Positions 52,241 through 64,000 are shown, counted from the first letter of the stretch. The stretch: 64,000 nt of DNA from Rhopalosiphum padi (GCF_020882245.1 NC_083598.1:87797714-87861713); one strand, 5' to 3'. The notes: generated by a model from the letters alone, not told the origin. Numbers and translations are program-made.

Positions 52241-53297
52241 CGAGAACGGATTATTATTGCTTCGACCCCCATTCCCATAGCTTCCGTTGTGCTCACAATT
52301 GACTCCTAATCATAACAATAATAATAATAGAGTTGATAATAGTACGAGACGCCATGTGTAAAATCAAACTGGATATCGAGCAAATATTTGACAAGGTATT
52401 TATATATTTGTACAAATGGTCGCAGCCCTCCGATAATCTTTGTTATTGTTAATATTTGTTTGGGGTGTAAAGTCAACCGTTCTAATATTGTGAGTAAAAG
52501 TAGTTTCGAGACGAACATTATACATAGATTAGATACCTAGTTAAACCTACTGCTGTTTATTGTTTATCATCGATTATTTAAACTTCTGACAGACGTTTAA
52601 TTTCAAAATTCAATGTGTTTCTTATCCATATATTGAAAACAACAACCCCAAAAAGTTTCGTTAAAAATGCGTATTGATTCTAATGTCTTGTCGTTTATTT
52701 ATTTTTATTTATTCATTATTTACATATTTTGCAATAATATGATCCGATAGATTTATAGTATTTATAGTAATATTATTAATTAATAACATTTAATATAAAA
52801 TTCTAAGTTTTATTTACTTCAAAACCGAAATAATTGTTTAATAATAATATTAACATTTTAACAAATGTTCGTATTTTTATTTCCCAACGATTTTGAAAAG
52901 TAGTAAACATTTCTAATTTTGACTCCCGAAAGTACCGAATTTATCAAATGTTCTATTGGAAAACTAAGCGATGAAATAGGAATACATCCGTACTTTATAG
53001 CGCCCATCTGTTCGGTTTTAACTACGTAATTTTAAAATTGTTTTCTATGAAACTAGTCGTCTTATTCAAAATATTTGTTGTCATTTTTTTTTCTGGTATA
53101 AGTGTACTTACGTATATGGACGTAAAATTATTTCACTCAAACGAATTAATTCATCAATAGCTTTATTTAATGAGATCGCGGGATTGCCCACCTTGGTCGG
53201 ATTTGTTCACAAAACGTGTAACTTGCAACAACACCGACTTATTAGCGGACCTATAGGTACAACTATTATAAACTGAAACAATATAATGTGTAATAAT

Positions 53298-53703
53298 TAG
53301 GGTTGTGAATTTGTAGGAAAGTGCATTTTTTTGTGACTGTGAAACGTAGCTTCATAAGTACATCATAAATTGAATAATCTAAAAACAAATCCATTTATGA
53401 AACTTTTATTTTGCATTTTTTGACGTATTTAATTTTTTAGGTCATTTTTTTGCCTTTAAAGAATCAATCAACTTAAAAATTAAAATTAAAATTTAATCAA
53501 GCTTTTTATAATTTTTTTTTTTATTAAATAAATACATTTTTATGCATATATAATACACTTATATCAATATAGATATAAAAATTAAATTAAAAACCATTAT
53601 AAGTTAATTTATACTAACATTTTTGGCATCGCATTTTAAATGAATGTTTTGCATTTTAAGTGCATATATTAAGGTTTTTTAGTGCATTAAATTCACAGTC
53701 CTA
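53298..53703. mobile_element. hAT-like MITE, 406 bp
   Basis: The ends TAGGGTTGTGAATTT and (reverse complement of right) TAGGACTGTGAATTT match at 13 of 15 positions. Flanking 8-mers gtaataat and atagtaat match at 6 of 8, consistent with an old hAT target duplication. Several subterminal TGCATTTT strings occur near both ends, possible transposase contacts. The interior is AT-rich and noncoding. Confidence 0.55.
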
Positions 53704-54050
53704 ATAGTAATAAACTATTCTCTTTATTAGGCATATGAATTAGATGTAATTTTATTTTACACAAAGTTTTTGTTTGATAGTTAAGAGTTTTCTTAGCAAA
53801 GAAATATTAACTTAAAATATTAATACACAAAAATAAACTAGATCGTGTAAGGTATTGAAAAATATCAATTACCCGATTTTCAAAGTTCATCAAGTTAAAG
53901 GTGACTTTTTTAAAGTGACTTAACCTATACTGTTTAATTTACGAACATATACATAGTCAAATAAAAAGTTTTAAATATAAAATAAGTAATAATAATTATA
54001 TTCCTATTCAACAAAATAAACAGATAATATTACATTATTGTATTGTAAAT
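53704..54050. other. AT-rich stretch
   Basis: Nothing recognised. Confidence 0.5.
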
Positions 54051-54059
54051 AGGTATATG

Positions 54060-54190
54060 GTATACATTAAAAAAACAAAGTGCCATTTTATGTCCGGGAT
54101 AACCTCGGAAACTATTGAACGGGATTTCATTCAATTTAAAGCGCACATTACGTAATAGCAGGTTTAAGCGTAGTTTTGCGGACCCAACTC
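54060..54190 (-). repeat. Interspersed repeat fragment (GGGATAACCTCGGAAACT type)
   Basis: Contains gggataacctcggaaact, attgaacgggattt and tagttttgcggaccc. This order resembles a widespread arthropod repeat that contains 'gataactcggaaactactgaaccgatttt' (recall, not searched). It is covered by a 101-codon minus-strand frame that I read as an accident of the repeat. The strand given is arbitrary. Confidence 0.4.
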
Positions 54191-56930
54191 TTAAATATTT
54201 AACCATAAAATTTGAATACACCAGTGACACCATGTATAAAGTAAAATAAAATGTGAAAAATAAATGGTAAAACTTTTTACCTATACCAAATCTAGCGGTA
54301 TATGATACTATTAATGAATAGTCATCAATACTCAATGCCGTATTAATTTAAGTTTTTTCGGTTCGTTTTTAAATAATAATAATTACGGAAACTGAAAAAA
54401 AAACTTAACGATTTGATGGTGAACTGCAGAAGTACACAATACATCTGAAATACCATATATACTGTATACGATATTAAAGTAAGTACCGAATGTTTGCGTT
54501 TTTGTTTATTTTTCGGATAATACAACTAGTATTATAGGTATATTTATATTTTATATTATATAAACGTTTCCAACGAGCTCTATTGGTTCAACGGTACTAC
54601 CATTATCATACAAACCGTTTCACAGACGCGTATGTTGCAGGCTGCTGCGGCAGGTACGGGCGTTTTTAAATATTTTTTTTTTTGTTTTCCGACAATGATA
54701 CATATAATATTATTTTGGTGCTGAACGAAATTCATTGTCACATCGCGCGGTTTCAATACAATATATAGGTACGCTCTACGCGTGACGTCTATGATTTTGT
54801 GATATCATTATATGTATACGGCCGAACAATAAATATTTTGCAAACAATAGTGCCGATGGGCGATAATAATTAAAACTGCCGCGTAACTGTAAAACACCGC
54901 GGAGGTTAATATCAATTTGTTATACGAGCGCGCGCCGCTGCAGCTCCTCTATGTTATTACTATTGATTGTATAATATTATATTAAATTATTATTATATTT
55001 TATGCACATTTCTTATACGCGTACTCGTAGCATGATGTATTATATAATATATCGCCGTGTCGCCGACGTTACAGCAGTAGTCTAATATTATTATTTTTGT
55101 TTTAAAAAACAATAATATATAGTCACACGCCGCCGGATTGACTACATAGTACGCATAAGCTATTGACTGTCACACAGTGTTCCCGATACGACTTTACGTT
55201 CCGAACGGTTCATTCGGTTCGCACGACTTGACGTTGCTGCGGTTGTTCGGATGTTCGAGGCATTTGCTTTCTTTTCCTCTACATCGGTCTACGATATTAT
55301 TGATGAAATTTTGTGTTGGCCATAAATTCGACATAATATGCTGTACACATGATAAATGCCAAAAATGTAATTACACTCACTTAGGTACAACCATTTCTTT
55401 CTTGTTTTTAGTTCAATCGTTCAATGTGTCAATAGTGTTTACTGACGGTATTTGTGTATATTTTTTCCTAATCGTATTAGACAATTTAATTCCGATCAAA
55501 TACACAGACAAAATATACATTTATTATTATTATTATTATTTTTTTTTTTTTGATATATTAAACTTTTTTTTTGATATTACCTTCAGGCGATATTTGCAGA
55601 CGCCAACACACGTTTTGAGAGCATATTATTTGAATTTTAAATTAACAATAATTAATCAATTCATATCCTAGATATTATTTATGAACTATATTATAATATA
55701 GTGATAGAAAAAATGAAAAGCTTATTTTTTAAGATATGCAACAAATAAACAAAAGATTATATTTAAAATTAAAATGTAGATGGCGAAAAAAATACGTCAC
55801 AATTTAGTGGGTGTCGTTATTATCACTCATCAATTTTTTTTTTAAATTTTTTAGTTAATTTGAAGTTACTTTAACTACCCATTTAAATAGTTACTGTATC
55901 TATATACATAACCGTTTATCATATTTTATATTTAGGAATTACTGAAAAAATGTGTTACTTCCATTTGCATATTGGCAATGCCGCAATAATGGTTATGTAA
56001 TTTTCGTAATTTTTAAAATAAAGACATTTCAATTTTACATATATTATAGGTACTTATTGTGTACAATGTCTAATGCCTATATGATATATCGTATAATACA
56101 ATAATTCGTTATAATATTGTTTAATACACACAGTATGTCAGTATATAATAAAGAGTTTGCAGGTATAATATGTATAATACAAAAACAAAAATATAAATAA
56201 AATACCGTACTTATATTTTTCTATTTTTTACCTTACTATATATAGACAAGTTAAATTATTATAGGCACCTGGCATGAATTATTTTGGGTCACATCCATAC
56301 TGGACGAGTTATTAACACACTCGTCGAATTAAGATCTGTAACCCATCATCGTCGGACGATGCATAGATTATTAGAACTCTAGATTTAACTCACAGTGAAA
56401 TAAATGTTAGGCATGCATATTATTTTATAAGTGCGTAATATGTTCTATGATTTTCAGTTCAATAAAGAAGCATAATCTAGTTATTGCATAATTTTTTTTT
56501 CATTTCAGTTCAAAAACGAAATAATAGTCTAATTATTGCGTTATATTTTGTGATATTTCAATTCAAAAACGCATTATGTGCTTATAGTTTTTTAAAACCT
56601 AAAGTTAAAAAATATGGTAATATTATATTAAGACCATTAAATCAAATACACAAACCAAATTTGGTAATTATATACAAAATTTAGAATTATTTGGAGCCAT
56701 TCTCAAATTTAATGTTTTTTAAAACCATTATACTCGAAAAAAGGATTTTTGAGTGTTTGCAATTTTAAACTGGGACGTCGACATGGTGATACTAGAATTG
56801 AAAAAACCGTTATTTTTTCTGATTACCTACGACAATACCAAATACTGAAATAAATATTTGATAACATTTCATATAAAATAAATAAATCGATAATTGCCAA
56901 AGTGGGAAATTATCATCCCATTCCCCCTAT
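54191..56930. other. Noncoding stretch with a CpG-rich patch
   Basis: 54560-54660 is coding-like in two frames (LYWFNGTTIIIQTVSQT; LVQRYYHYHTNRFTD) and ends in gcggcag|gtacgg, but no family was recognised. A CpG-rich patch spans 54880-55280. A 164-codon frame at 55177-55671 starts at GTG and ends in Tyr/Phe runs from ATT repeats, so I doubt it. The rest is AT-rich. Confidence 0.35.
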
Positions 56931-57341
56931 GATTATTTATTTATGATGGGAAGGAATGTCGTGCGAATTTCGAAACTAGGCTTGCGAATTCGTGCGAATT
57001 GTGTGCTAAATATCTGCATAATTTTTTTTTTGATTTTCTATTGTGGAGGTAGGAAATTATAATATCATAATAATAATTGAAAAATTAATTTTAAGCGTGG
57101 TAAAATAGAGCGTTGTGCATGCTCAAAACACCAAAAATCATGATTTTCGCAAGGCTTTAACTCAAAAACTAATGGTTTGCGCCAATTTATTTTTGCATTG
57201 TTTGCTGGATGTCGAAGATTTTATTTATGGTTTTATTAAAATAACTAACAGCCGGTGTACGTGAGTACCCTAGGTCGGAAACACAACTTGGAGAAATTCT
57301 AGTAATCACGAGTTTAGTTTGGTGATTAGGTAGGTGATAAC

Positions 57342-57440
57342 GATGTTGACGAAGTTGTTGCTACTACTGATTAGGTAGCTCGATACTTAGGCCTTGTTTT
57401 GAATGCGGAAAAGTTGGATTTGAGTGTTTTTACCTGCAGT
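57342..57440 (+). pseudogene. Possible retroelement reverse-transcriptase fragment
   Basis: One frame reads DVDEVVATTD, stop, VARYLGLVLNAEKLDLSVF. The pattern L..LG..LN.EKL.LS is reminiscent of the RT segment in DIRS/gypsy-type elements that precedes the FLG motif. The fragment is short, has an internal stop and no other RT motif, so the call is tentative. Confidence 0.3.
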
Positions 57441-57562
57441 CTGTCATCAAATAGTGTAAATCGATTCTTGACTATACAATCCGCCTATACGGCAAGTTTT
57501 TTTTTTTGTATTTTAATTTCCTTTGATACACCGAAAATTTTGCTCAATCGTGTCTCAGCCAA

Positions 57563-57684
57563 AATTTTACCCTGGTGCAGTTTACATGTCACCTTTTCAC
57601 ACTTGATAAAAATTCGGGCGCAGCTTACATGTGTGATATTTGTGTTTACCTGTATTTTGGGCGCAGTTTACAATCGCCAAACGT
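57563..57684. repeat. Three spaced copies of a GGGCGCAGTTTACATGT-like motif
   Basis: Variants ggtgcagtttacatgt, gggcgcagcttacatgt and gggcgcagtttacaat occur about 40-55 bases apart, alternating with ttgtgtttacctg-like sequence. This looks like a subterminal repeat array of the element ending at 57821. Confidence 0.5.
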
Positions 57685-57770
57685 ATTTACTATTTTAATT
57701 AATTAAAATTTGTAAGCAATTTCCATATTTAAATTTAAATATTTCAAAACAATATAAAAAATACAGCCAA

Positions 57771-57821
57771 TGGGAGGGATATAGCCCCTTTAGCCCCCCC
57801 CCCTTATGGCTACGCCACTGT
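57771..57821. repeat. DNA-element terminus with C-run (tggctacgccactg)
   Basis: Read on the minus strand it begins CAGTGGCGTAGCCATAAG followed by a G-run and ggggctatat. It probably closes the composite of element sequence that starts near 56930. Confidence 0.4.
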
Positions 57822-57829
57822 TATAGAAA

Positions 57830-58886
57830 GTATAGATAGTAAGAACAATAATAAATATTAATATTGTCTTCGATATTATATAAATTCTTGTAAATGTGCG
57901 TGCGTATAATATTATTATATTTTCTATTGGAGAACGATCGGGTCGCGTTTATGTACAGAATTATATGTTAATTTTGAAATATTAGCATTTGATTTAATAG
58001 AATTGGTATTCGGCGCCACGCTGGCCTGTGCCGGTATTCGCCGGAGATAATTAAATAAACAACGTATCTAGAGTTTTATAATATAATATCGATTAGGTTT
58101 CTATTAAGTATAAATTATAATACGTGCATATATTATATTTTTATAGAACGGTTTTGTCCTCGATATCGGGATAAATAAACTATTATATATACATAGGTAT
58201 ACGATAATATGTGTACTGCGTAGGTAGATATATATATTATACACTATAGTATAATAGTTTATAGTAATAAACAGTATCACATTAATATATATATATATAT
58301 ATATTATAGATAATATGTATAATTACACGGAGAAACGTAACTGATCGATCAAAAACGAATTTTGATATGACATTACAAATTCCATAAATTAACGATAAGT
58401 AGTAAAAAGTAAATTTAGGACGACTGTGTTTATTAGATGTCTAAGAGTATTGGCTAGATATGTCTATATATACAGTATTATGTACGTTGTAAATATATTA
58501 TAATACATCAGGCTATTTTACCACTGTGTTTAGATAAGATATAACTAACTAATATATGTATTTTCACATCACATTCCTTAGATTATAAAAATTTTGTATA
58601 AATAATATTATATAGATATTATATGGCGTATAAGTATACATTTTATTATTGCTTTAAATATTTTATAAAAAATAAAAATAATAATAATATTTTATTTATA
58701 TTTTTAACGTTTATATTACACTACACCTGCATGCGTCATCACTGCAATATTATTGTAATAGAAACCGTTACGAGCGGATTTATGAGAAGGCAAATCTTAG
58801 TCAGTTACTTAGGTTAGCCTAAATGTATAGCCCTAAAAAAAAATGATTCCATTACAAATTTATCGTGATATTTTTTATGGTCTTAA
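57830..58886. other. AT-rich stretch before the secreted ORF
   Basis: TA run at 58281-58304. A 64-codon frame at 58623-58817 is AT-driven. No element or RNA was recognised. Confidence 0.45.
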
Positions 58887-59141
58887 ATGAAACAAGAAAG
58901 ATTAATGCCATTGCTAGTTTTATTAATTGTAATTGAATTAACCAACTCGTTAAATGTTGAGGAAGTTGTTTATAGTTATTCGAGGTATATAAATCATGCA
59001 CAATGCACAGACTTATTTAAGCTACGCGGTTTAATGTTTCTACTACAACAAAAGTGTGTTACCTACACACAATATCTAAATATGATTATTTATTATTATA
59101 CATTTATCAAAAGGAGTGGATTTTTTCTATTAGGTGAATAA
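58887..59141 (+). CDS. Small putative secreted protein (84 codons, hypothetical)
   Basis: Begins MKQERLMPLLVLLIVIELTN, a good secretion-signal pattern, then acidic NVEEVVYSYSR and a Cys/Tyr-containing region ending FLLGE. If the donor tcgag|gtatat at 58985 and the acceptor tttaaatag at 59164 are used, a 180-bp intron is removed and the reading becomes ...YSYSSDCQAMSTVFYYG..., ending in a stop 22 codons later. A short signal-bearing first exon is common for aphid salivary secreted proteins (inference only). No strong promoter was identified. The length is near what chance gives in AT-rich DNA, so the signal peptide is the main support. Confidence 0.3.
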   Translation: MKQERLMPLLVLLIVIELTNSLNVEEVVYSYSRYINHAQCTDLFKLRGLMFLLQQKCVTYTQYLNMIIYYYTFIKRSGFFLLGE

Positions 59142-59342
59142 TTGTTTTTTATTTTTTTAAATAGTGACTGTCAAGCAATGTCAACTGTGTTTTATTATGG
59201 GTTACATTTACACAATTATTATTTGTTTTGAAATGCGCTGGTGAAAAAAAAATTAAAATTAAATTTAAGTGAGGCCAGTGACTAGGGTGTTGAAATGTAC
59301 GTGCTTATAGGGGCAGAAAATATTTAAATCCACGGCTGATAA

Positions 59343-59625
59343 CTCGTAGTCGAACCAGCATTTATTCCTGATCAAATACTACCTGTTGCACCTAATGCAA
59401 CTATACAAAAGCCGTCATCTCCACCGATAGTACCAACTGTTCAAAGGCTTCCTAAGCCGTCACCGTCACTTTCGCCACTCGCGATGACGACCAGTAACTA
59501 GTAAGCCGTTGAGCACTTCTTCAACAGGTACTGGACAAAATTCGACAACACCGAAAACATACAACAGTGGCACGAACCTGTGTATTCCCAGTCTCTCGAT
59601 GAGCCGTATAAAATAATGTATTAAT
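59343..59625 (+). pseudogene. Pro/Ser/Thr-rich coding remnant with frameshift
   Basis: Frame 1 (59343-59501) reads VEPAFIPDQILPVAPNATIQ, then KPSSPPIVPTVQRLPKPSPS, and stops. One frame over, from about 59488, it continues PVTSKPLSTSSTGTGQNSTT and ends at TAA 59623. The base composition is far less AT-rich than the surroundings, and the two halves have the same style, so a single +1 shift near 59485-59501 is likely. This suggests the linker or tail of an extracellular or cuticle-type protein, but no domain is recognisable. It lies 200 bases after the signal-peptide ORF and could have been its later exon (inference). Confidence 0.4.
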
Positions 59626-60179
59626 AACTATAAGTAGATATATTTATTTAATATAGAAAATAGGTATTGATATAATATTTTTTATCATATATTATTGTTC
59701 GTATATGGATCGCAATTACCTACTACAATGAAAGTGACATTGTAAATGTTATCCCCACTCGATAGCTACTGGTGGTTAAGTATACGTATACCTAGGTAGG
59801 CCTCGCTGGGTCTATACAGCTATTTCGTGCTGTAGTGAGGAGAAACGACGAGTTTTCTCTCAATGAACAGACTATAAGTATATTTCATATTATGTGTATT
59901 TTGATATAGGTAGGTAGCTATTAAAGTAATTTATTTTATTATTATTATATTATTACGACGGTAGGTTGATTTAATTTTTCCAAAAACAACATTTATTATA
60001 CTATAAGTATTTAATTATTATACTAATATGTATTTACCTATATATACCAAGTATACCATATTACATTATATTGTCATTAACTTTTGAGTTAATAATGCCT
60101 TACTGTAGATATCACTATAAGTGTAAAATAGCAGTGTGAATAAGTTCGTCGTATAAATAGCTGATATAATATCATGAAT

Positions 60180-60630
60180 CTCGTAATACATTTTCAAAAA
60201 TTTTTACCCATTCGTAATTTTTTATCGGTATTTTAAATTTAAACCGTCTATAGATATATCTCAAAAAGAGTTAAAATATTTTTTAAATTAAACCATCATG
60301 AATATAGAATGATAATATAAACGCTTGGTGAAAATTTCAAGTTTTCACAGTTATTCGTTTTTGAATTTTAATAAAATGACGGTATCAATATTACATTTTA
60401 TCGAAAACTGGTTTGGCGTAAAAATCTCAGTTTTTCTCAATTATTAAGTATCCACTGGAAACTTTTTACTTTTGACCTCTCGAAATACCGACTAAATCTA
60501 ATTTGCTACTAGCAACCACCCTCAGTTTCATTTTTACTGCCTCATCAGTACTTAGGCGATGTCAGACGGAAAATATACATCGTTGTAAAATCGATACATT
60601 AATCACTGCGCTCAGAATCTAAAAATACAC
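60180..60630. repeat. Aphid-type dispersed repeat
   Basis: Contains the ordered strings ctatagatatatctcaaaaa, ttggtgaaaatttcaag, cgaaaactggtttggcgtaa, acttttgacctctcgaa, gaaaatatacatcgttgtaa and cactgcgctcagaatc. I recall the same order from repetitive aphid sequence. Noncoding. A fragment of its end (actcagaatctaaaaat) also occurs near 19900. Confidence 0.45.
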
Positions 60631-62610
60631 ACACGCACATCATTATAAAACCAATAGAAACATTCCTCGGTCCACCTGATACCTAAAAACAGCAACGGCG
60701 GTTGTGTACACGATCAATAATATAATTCTATAGGTACCTACAACGTACTGCGGAAATCAATAACCAATTTATCGAATTTGAAGAATCGTTTAAATATAAT
60801 ATATAATATATCAATAGAATATCTATCGACAATCGACTTGATTGACCGTTAAACGTCTAAAATACACATAAATACATTATAAAATAACGTAAACGTCTGC
60901 TCTGACCATTAGGTGGGTTTGCAGCTGTTAAAAATTCTATACAGTGTTATTCGACTTGCAGTGTACACGGAATGTTTAATTTAAATAGAATTTAAAAATA
61001 AAAAAATACGTTTGAAATAAACAGTAATAATATATTATAAACTCATGTTGTGCGTATTTATATATTTATTTAATACCTTTATATACCTTTACGACGTGCA
61101 TACATACGTATCTACGCGACGTAAATATATAATATAATATAATTAAAAGAAAAAAAATAATCTTATCGCATAATAAATCATACTAGTTTGGTGAAAACCA
61201 GCAGAACCGTTTCACAAAATACCTACACGACGACGACGACAACGACGGCACTTCGAACAAAATCAAATTGATCGATTTACCAAATTAAATTAATTTCCTT
61301 ATATTTTTTTTTTCAACCGAAAAACACGTTTTCGCGTCTTAACGCCATCGGATTATAATAATTTTAATAAGAATGAATATTTACAGCGACACCAACATAT
61401 TATTTTAATGTTATAACGAGTAATCGGCACACGTGTAAATAATCGTCTAACACGTCGTGAGTCACATGGTGCGTGAAAAGCCAAAAGTATATGAACCGGG
61501 CGACTGCAGAGACTTAAATTCGACTTGACAGAATATTAGTGTCTTACTGACTACTGTCTTGTGGTAACGTTCGTAAGTATGGTTTTATTGTAGGGTATCA
61601 AATAAATAACGAAAATTGTAAAAAAGTGCACCAAAAAGTTTCGTTCAATGTTCTCCGGAAATCTATTTCAAAATTGAATCGGTCCGCACTACGTAGAATC
61701 GTATTCTATGATCGTATCGTTTAATCGGATTATTCTGCAATATCGTTCCCGCGGAGAAATGCCCAACGCCATCTCACGGATAAAACATTGGAATCAAATT
61801 TCAGGTAAACATAGGTACTTATTGAAATTTAATTCTGACACCAAAATAAAGTTGTTCGTACTTCGAAAATCTTTAGTTGGAGTAGTTGGACTATTGGACA
61901 TTATAATATTATATTATTTTAATTGGACATTATAATATTATATTATTTTAATTATTATAATACCTAGGTTAAAATAAATCTTGTAAAAGGAAATAATCAT
62001 AGGATGTATTTTGTCATGGTACACACAAATTGTAATTCATTATATTATATGATATTAATGTTTCTGCACTCTGGTTATAATATCTACTGGTGTCTCGGCC
62101 TCTCAGGGGCCGTGTACAGAACAAATTCACTCTAAATTAAGTATTAGACCCAAATGTTAGGAGTTTAGGACGTATAGTGAAATTTGAACAGTGACCGATT
62201 TGGTTTGCATGGTGTTGCTAACACTTTTATTTGCAAACAACATTTTTAATTTGGCTCCATTAATGTTCTGAAGAAAATGTATAATGTTGTAATTCATTAT
62301 TTTAAACCTAAAAGGCTGAAGGTAATGCAAAAATTCATTCAGTTAGAAAATTTAAAAATAGAATAGATTTAATTTTAAAACATGATTCCTTCAAGTACCT
62401 ATATATTAATATATTATACAAGGATCAATTTTTTTTTCTATTTATTTAATTAAAATAATTTACAATCTATAAAATAATTATAATAATAAAAAAATTCGAT
62501 AGTTTATAATGGTTAGTGACAGGACTACAGGAGATTAATATTTATGGACAGGCACTTAGCAGTGCCACCTAGTACAAACCTAACTTGGTATTTTTTTGGT
62601 ATTACTATGA
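60631..62610. other. Mostly noncoding stretch with possible 5' exon
   Basis: A GC-richer segment at 61480-61570 ends at acgttc|gtaagtatgg. A second donor-like site follows at 61804 (tttcag|gtaaac) after a 32-codon frame that starts at 61708 and contains MPNAISRIKHWNQIS. No acceptor links them clearly. A perfect 29-bp tandem duplication is at 61893-61953. Nothing recognised elsewhere. Confidence 0.35.
61893..61953. repeat. 29-bp perfect tandem duplication
   Basis: Two identical 29-bp copies (starting attggacattataatatt) plus 3 bases of a third. No divergence, so recent. Confidence 0.95.
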
Positions 62611-62985
62611 TTTTTTTTTATTTTTTTTATTTTAATAAGCCTCTAGGGCCTAGGGTACTGTCTTAATTCTTTTGAGTCTTCTCATTGTACATTACCAGGA
62701 AGTGAGATAGAAGACAATTGTTTTATCAATGGGTTACTGTGAAAGTTTAAGTTAGTATAGGTATGAAATTTAAAGTTATATAATTTTGGTAATTGTAGGA
62801 ATTTTTTAGGTCTTTGTGAAAACTGTTTGTGACGTTACTAATCGTAAGGAGATGGATTGAAACGTCTGAAGTGTTTTTGTATTGGATGACTTTGCAGTAC
62901 CCCATAGTTGAATACTATGTGTCCAAACTGGTCGAATTATTGACTTGTATATTATGGTAATTTTATTGGATAGGGAGAGTTTGTA
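62611..62985 (-). pseudogene. Jockey-type LINE reverse-transcriptase 3' remnant
   Basis: On the minus strand, 62983 to 62855 reads SLSNKITIIYKSIIRPVW, then THSIQLWGTAKSSNTK, then TLQTFQS. This matches the conserved end of Jockey-clade RT (L..Y.S.IRP...Y..QLWG.A..S....LQ.FQ). Further down, KIPTITK and NPLIKQLSSISLPGNVQ appear in two frames with stops between. The element closes in an A-rich tail (62611-62640 read on +). The 5' end is truncated near 62985. It is a dead, 5'-truncated copy, as usual for target-primed insertions. Confidence 0.75.
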
Positions 62986-62989
62986 AAGG

Positions 62990-64000
62990 ATCAGTTTTAA
63001 AAATATTTAATTTGTTTTTTTTAGTAATTTTATAACAATAACATTAAATCATCAAAAACCAATAATTATTCATCAATGCAATTTGTTTTAAGATTCCATA
63101 ATATTTAATATATAATTACATTATTCTTATTTAAACAAGATATGGTTTTCAAATTGTATGTAAATTTATTTAGTGTAAAAAAATAATAAGCTATACAAAC
63201 CATAGACCATACTAGTATATAGATTTATAGGTCTATGATATAAACTATTCAAACAATAAAACATTTGTACGTTCTAACAAAATTGTTTGTTCATAATTTA
63301 AATAATACATTTGTCATTCATTGTTACTTTTACAAAACAAAAAAAAAAATTAAAAATATCATATAGGTACCAAGGTACCTGTGACTTGTGTAATTATAAT
63401 TGTTACACAAAATATAATAACAAATATCCTGCAATGAATTATAGATACAAGTGCACAACTAACAATTGTGCGTTAACAATCTAATTTTAAGCATAATAAT
63501 TATAAAACTATAACAGGTTGATTTAAAAATTATAACATAGTCGATTCATGATAACTCAAAAACCTAAAAACCTTTATAACATTAAATTTTTTCTCACTCT
63601 CTGAAGTGTTTATAAGTTATATTTGAGGTTTGTAACTTAAAGCATAAATTTAATTTATTTCTATTTCCCTTGGACGCAAGTAATCAATTCTCGACTATAC
63701 ACATAAAACAAGTAATTAACAAAACAAGATACAGACTGAGAATGAAGCAAATGTTTAATGTGGCATTATTTAATATTGTTTTGCAAGTCATTTTTTAAAC
63801 TTGAAATTATAAAAAAAATTTTACTAAATTTTTACTTCAAAATGTAAGCTAACTGTATTTAATTAATTAAATTATTTACAATTATTATGTTGTATTGTTT
63901 TTATTTAATTTGATATAAATATGTTATTGCTCCACCACTGGCTCATTATAACTAAATAATAAATTTCAATATTTCTTAATACGTTACAAAAGTATATAAT
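62990..64000. other. AT-rich noncoding stretch
   Basis: No gene, RNA gene or element recognised. Confidence 0.5.

Larger units (their letters stand above)
49996..53297. other. Noncoding stretch with layered repeat fragments
   Basis: Contains G-run element ends at 50338-50450, 51405-51424 and 51979-52020, a poly(A) of 26 at 50820-50845, and short coding-like scraps: 51814-51931 (acceptor to GTAAGT, several frames closed) and a minus-strand 50-codon frame at 52862-53032 (start MGAIKYGCIP). None was recognised as a gene. Confidence 0.4.

Noticed and set aside
52862..53032. 50-codon minus-strand frame starting MGAIKYGCIP
   Set aside because: The opposite strand is also open for 38 codons; no recognised family, no splice or promoter support.
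55177..55671. 164-codon + strand ORF
   Set aside because: Starts at GTG, has no motif, and its second half is Tyr/Phe runs from ATT and T tracts.

Overview
The window looks like nuclear DNA of an aphid (Hemiptera: Aphididae). It is very AT-rich with undepleted CpG, full of TA/ATT/ATAAT microsatellites, and the palindrome TAGGTACCTA recurs. Several dispersed repeats resemble families common in aphid genomes. No bacterial, organellar or viral block was seen. The species call is inference.

Most of the 64 kb is intergenic or intronic. The only complete gene supported from end to end lies at 14130-15250 on the + strand: TATA box, a single-exon 303-codon ORF of alternating acidic 4-residue repeats and a duplicated unique module, a basic Cys-containing tail, and an AATAAA signal. 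I recognise no family, and it is the best candidate here for something undescribed. A second supported coding piece is an internal exon at 9466-9624 (+), with strong splice sites, phase 1 at both ends, and an Ig-like F-strand motif. It implies that part of the window lies inside an intron-rich gene whose other exons I cannot find. An ABHD4/ABHD5-like hydrolase fragment at 29280-29517 (+) keeps the nucleophile-side motifs but is frameshifted. A small signal-peptide ORF at 58887-59141 (+) is followed by a frameshifted Pro/Ser/Thr-rich coding remnant.

The 16-46 kb part contains spaced CpG-rich patches (about 16.0, 19.0, 20.6, 23.6, 26.1, 28.6, 33.9, 38.0-38.8 and 45.5 kb). Some carry a TATA box, consensus donors or short introns, as expected for alternative 5' exons or promoters; none is proven.

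Mobile elements are mostly short remnants: a hAT transposase C-terminus (44.5 kb, -), a Jockey-type LINE 3' end (62.6-63.0 kb, -), two hAT-like MITEs (32.9 and 53.3 kb), a nested fold-back element (48.85-50.0 kb), a possible RT fragment (57.3 kb), and several G/C-tract element ends (24, 50-52 and 57.8 kb). All calls come from reading the sequence only; no similarity search was run.
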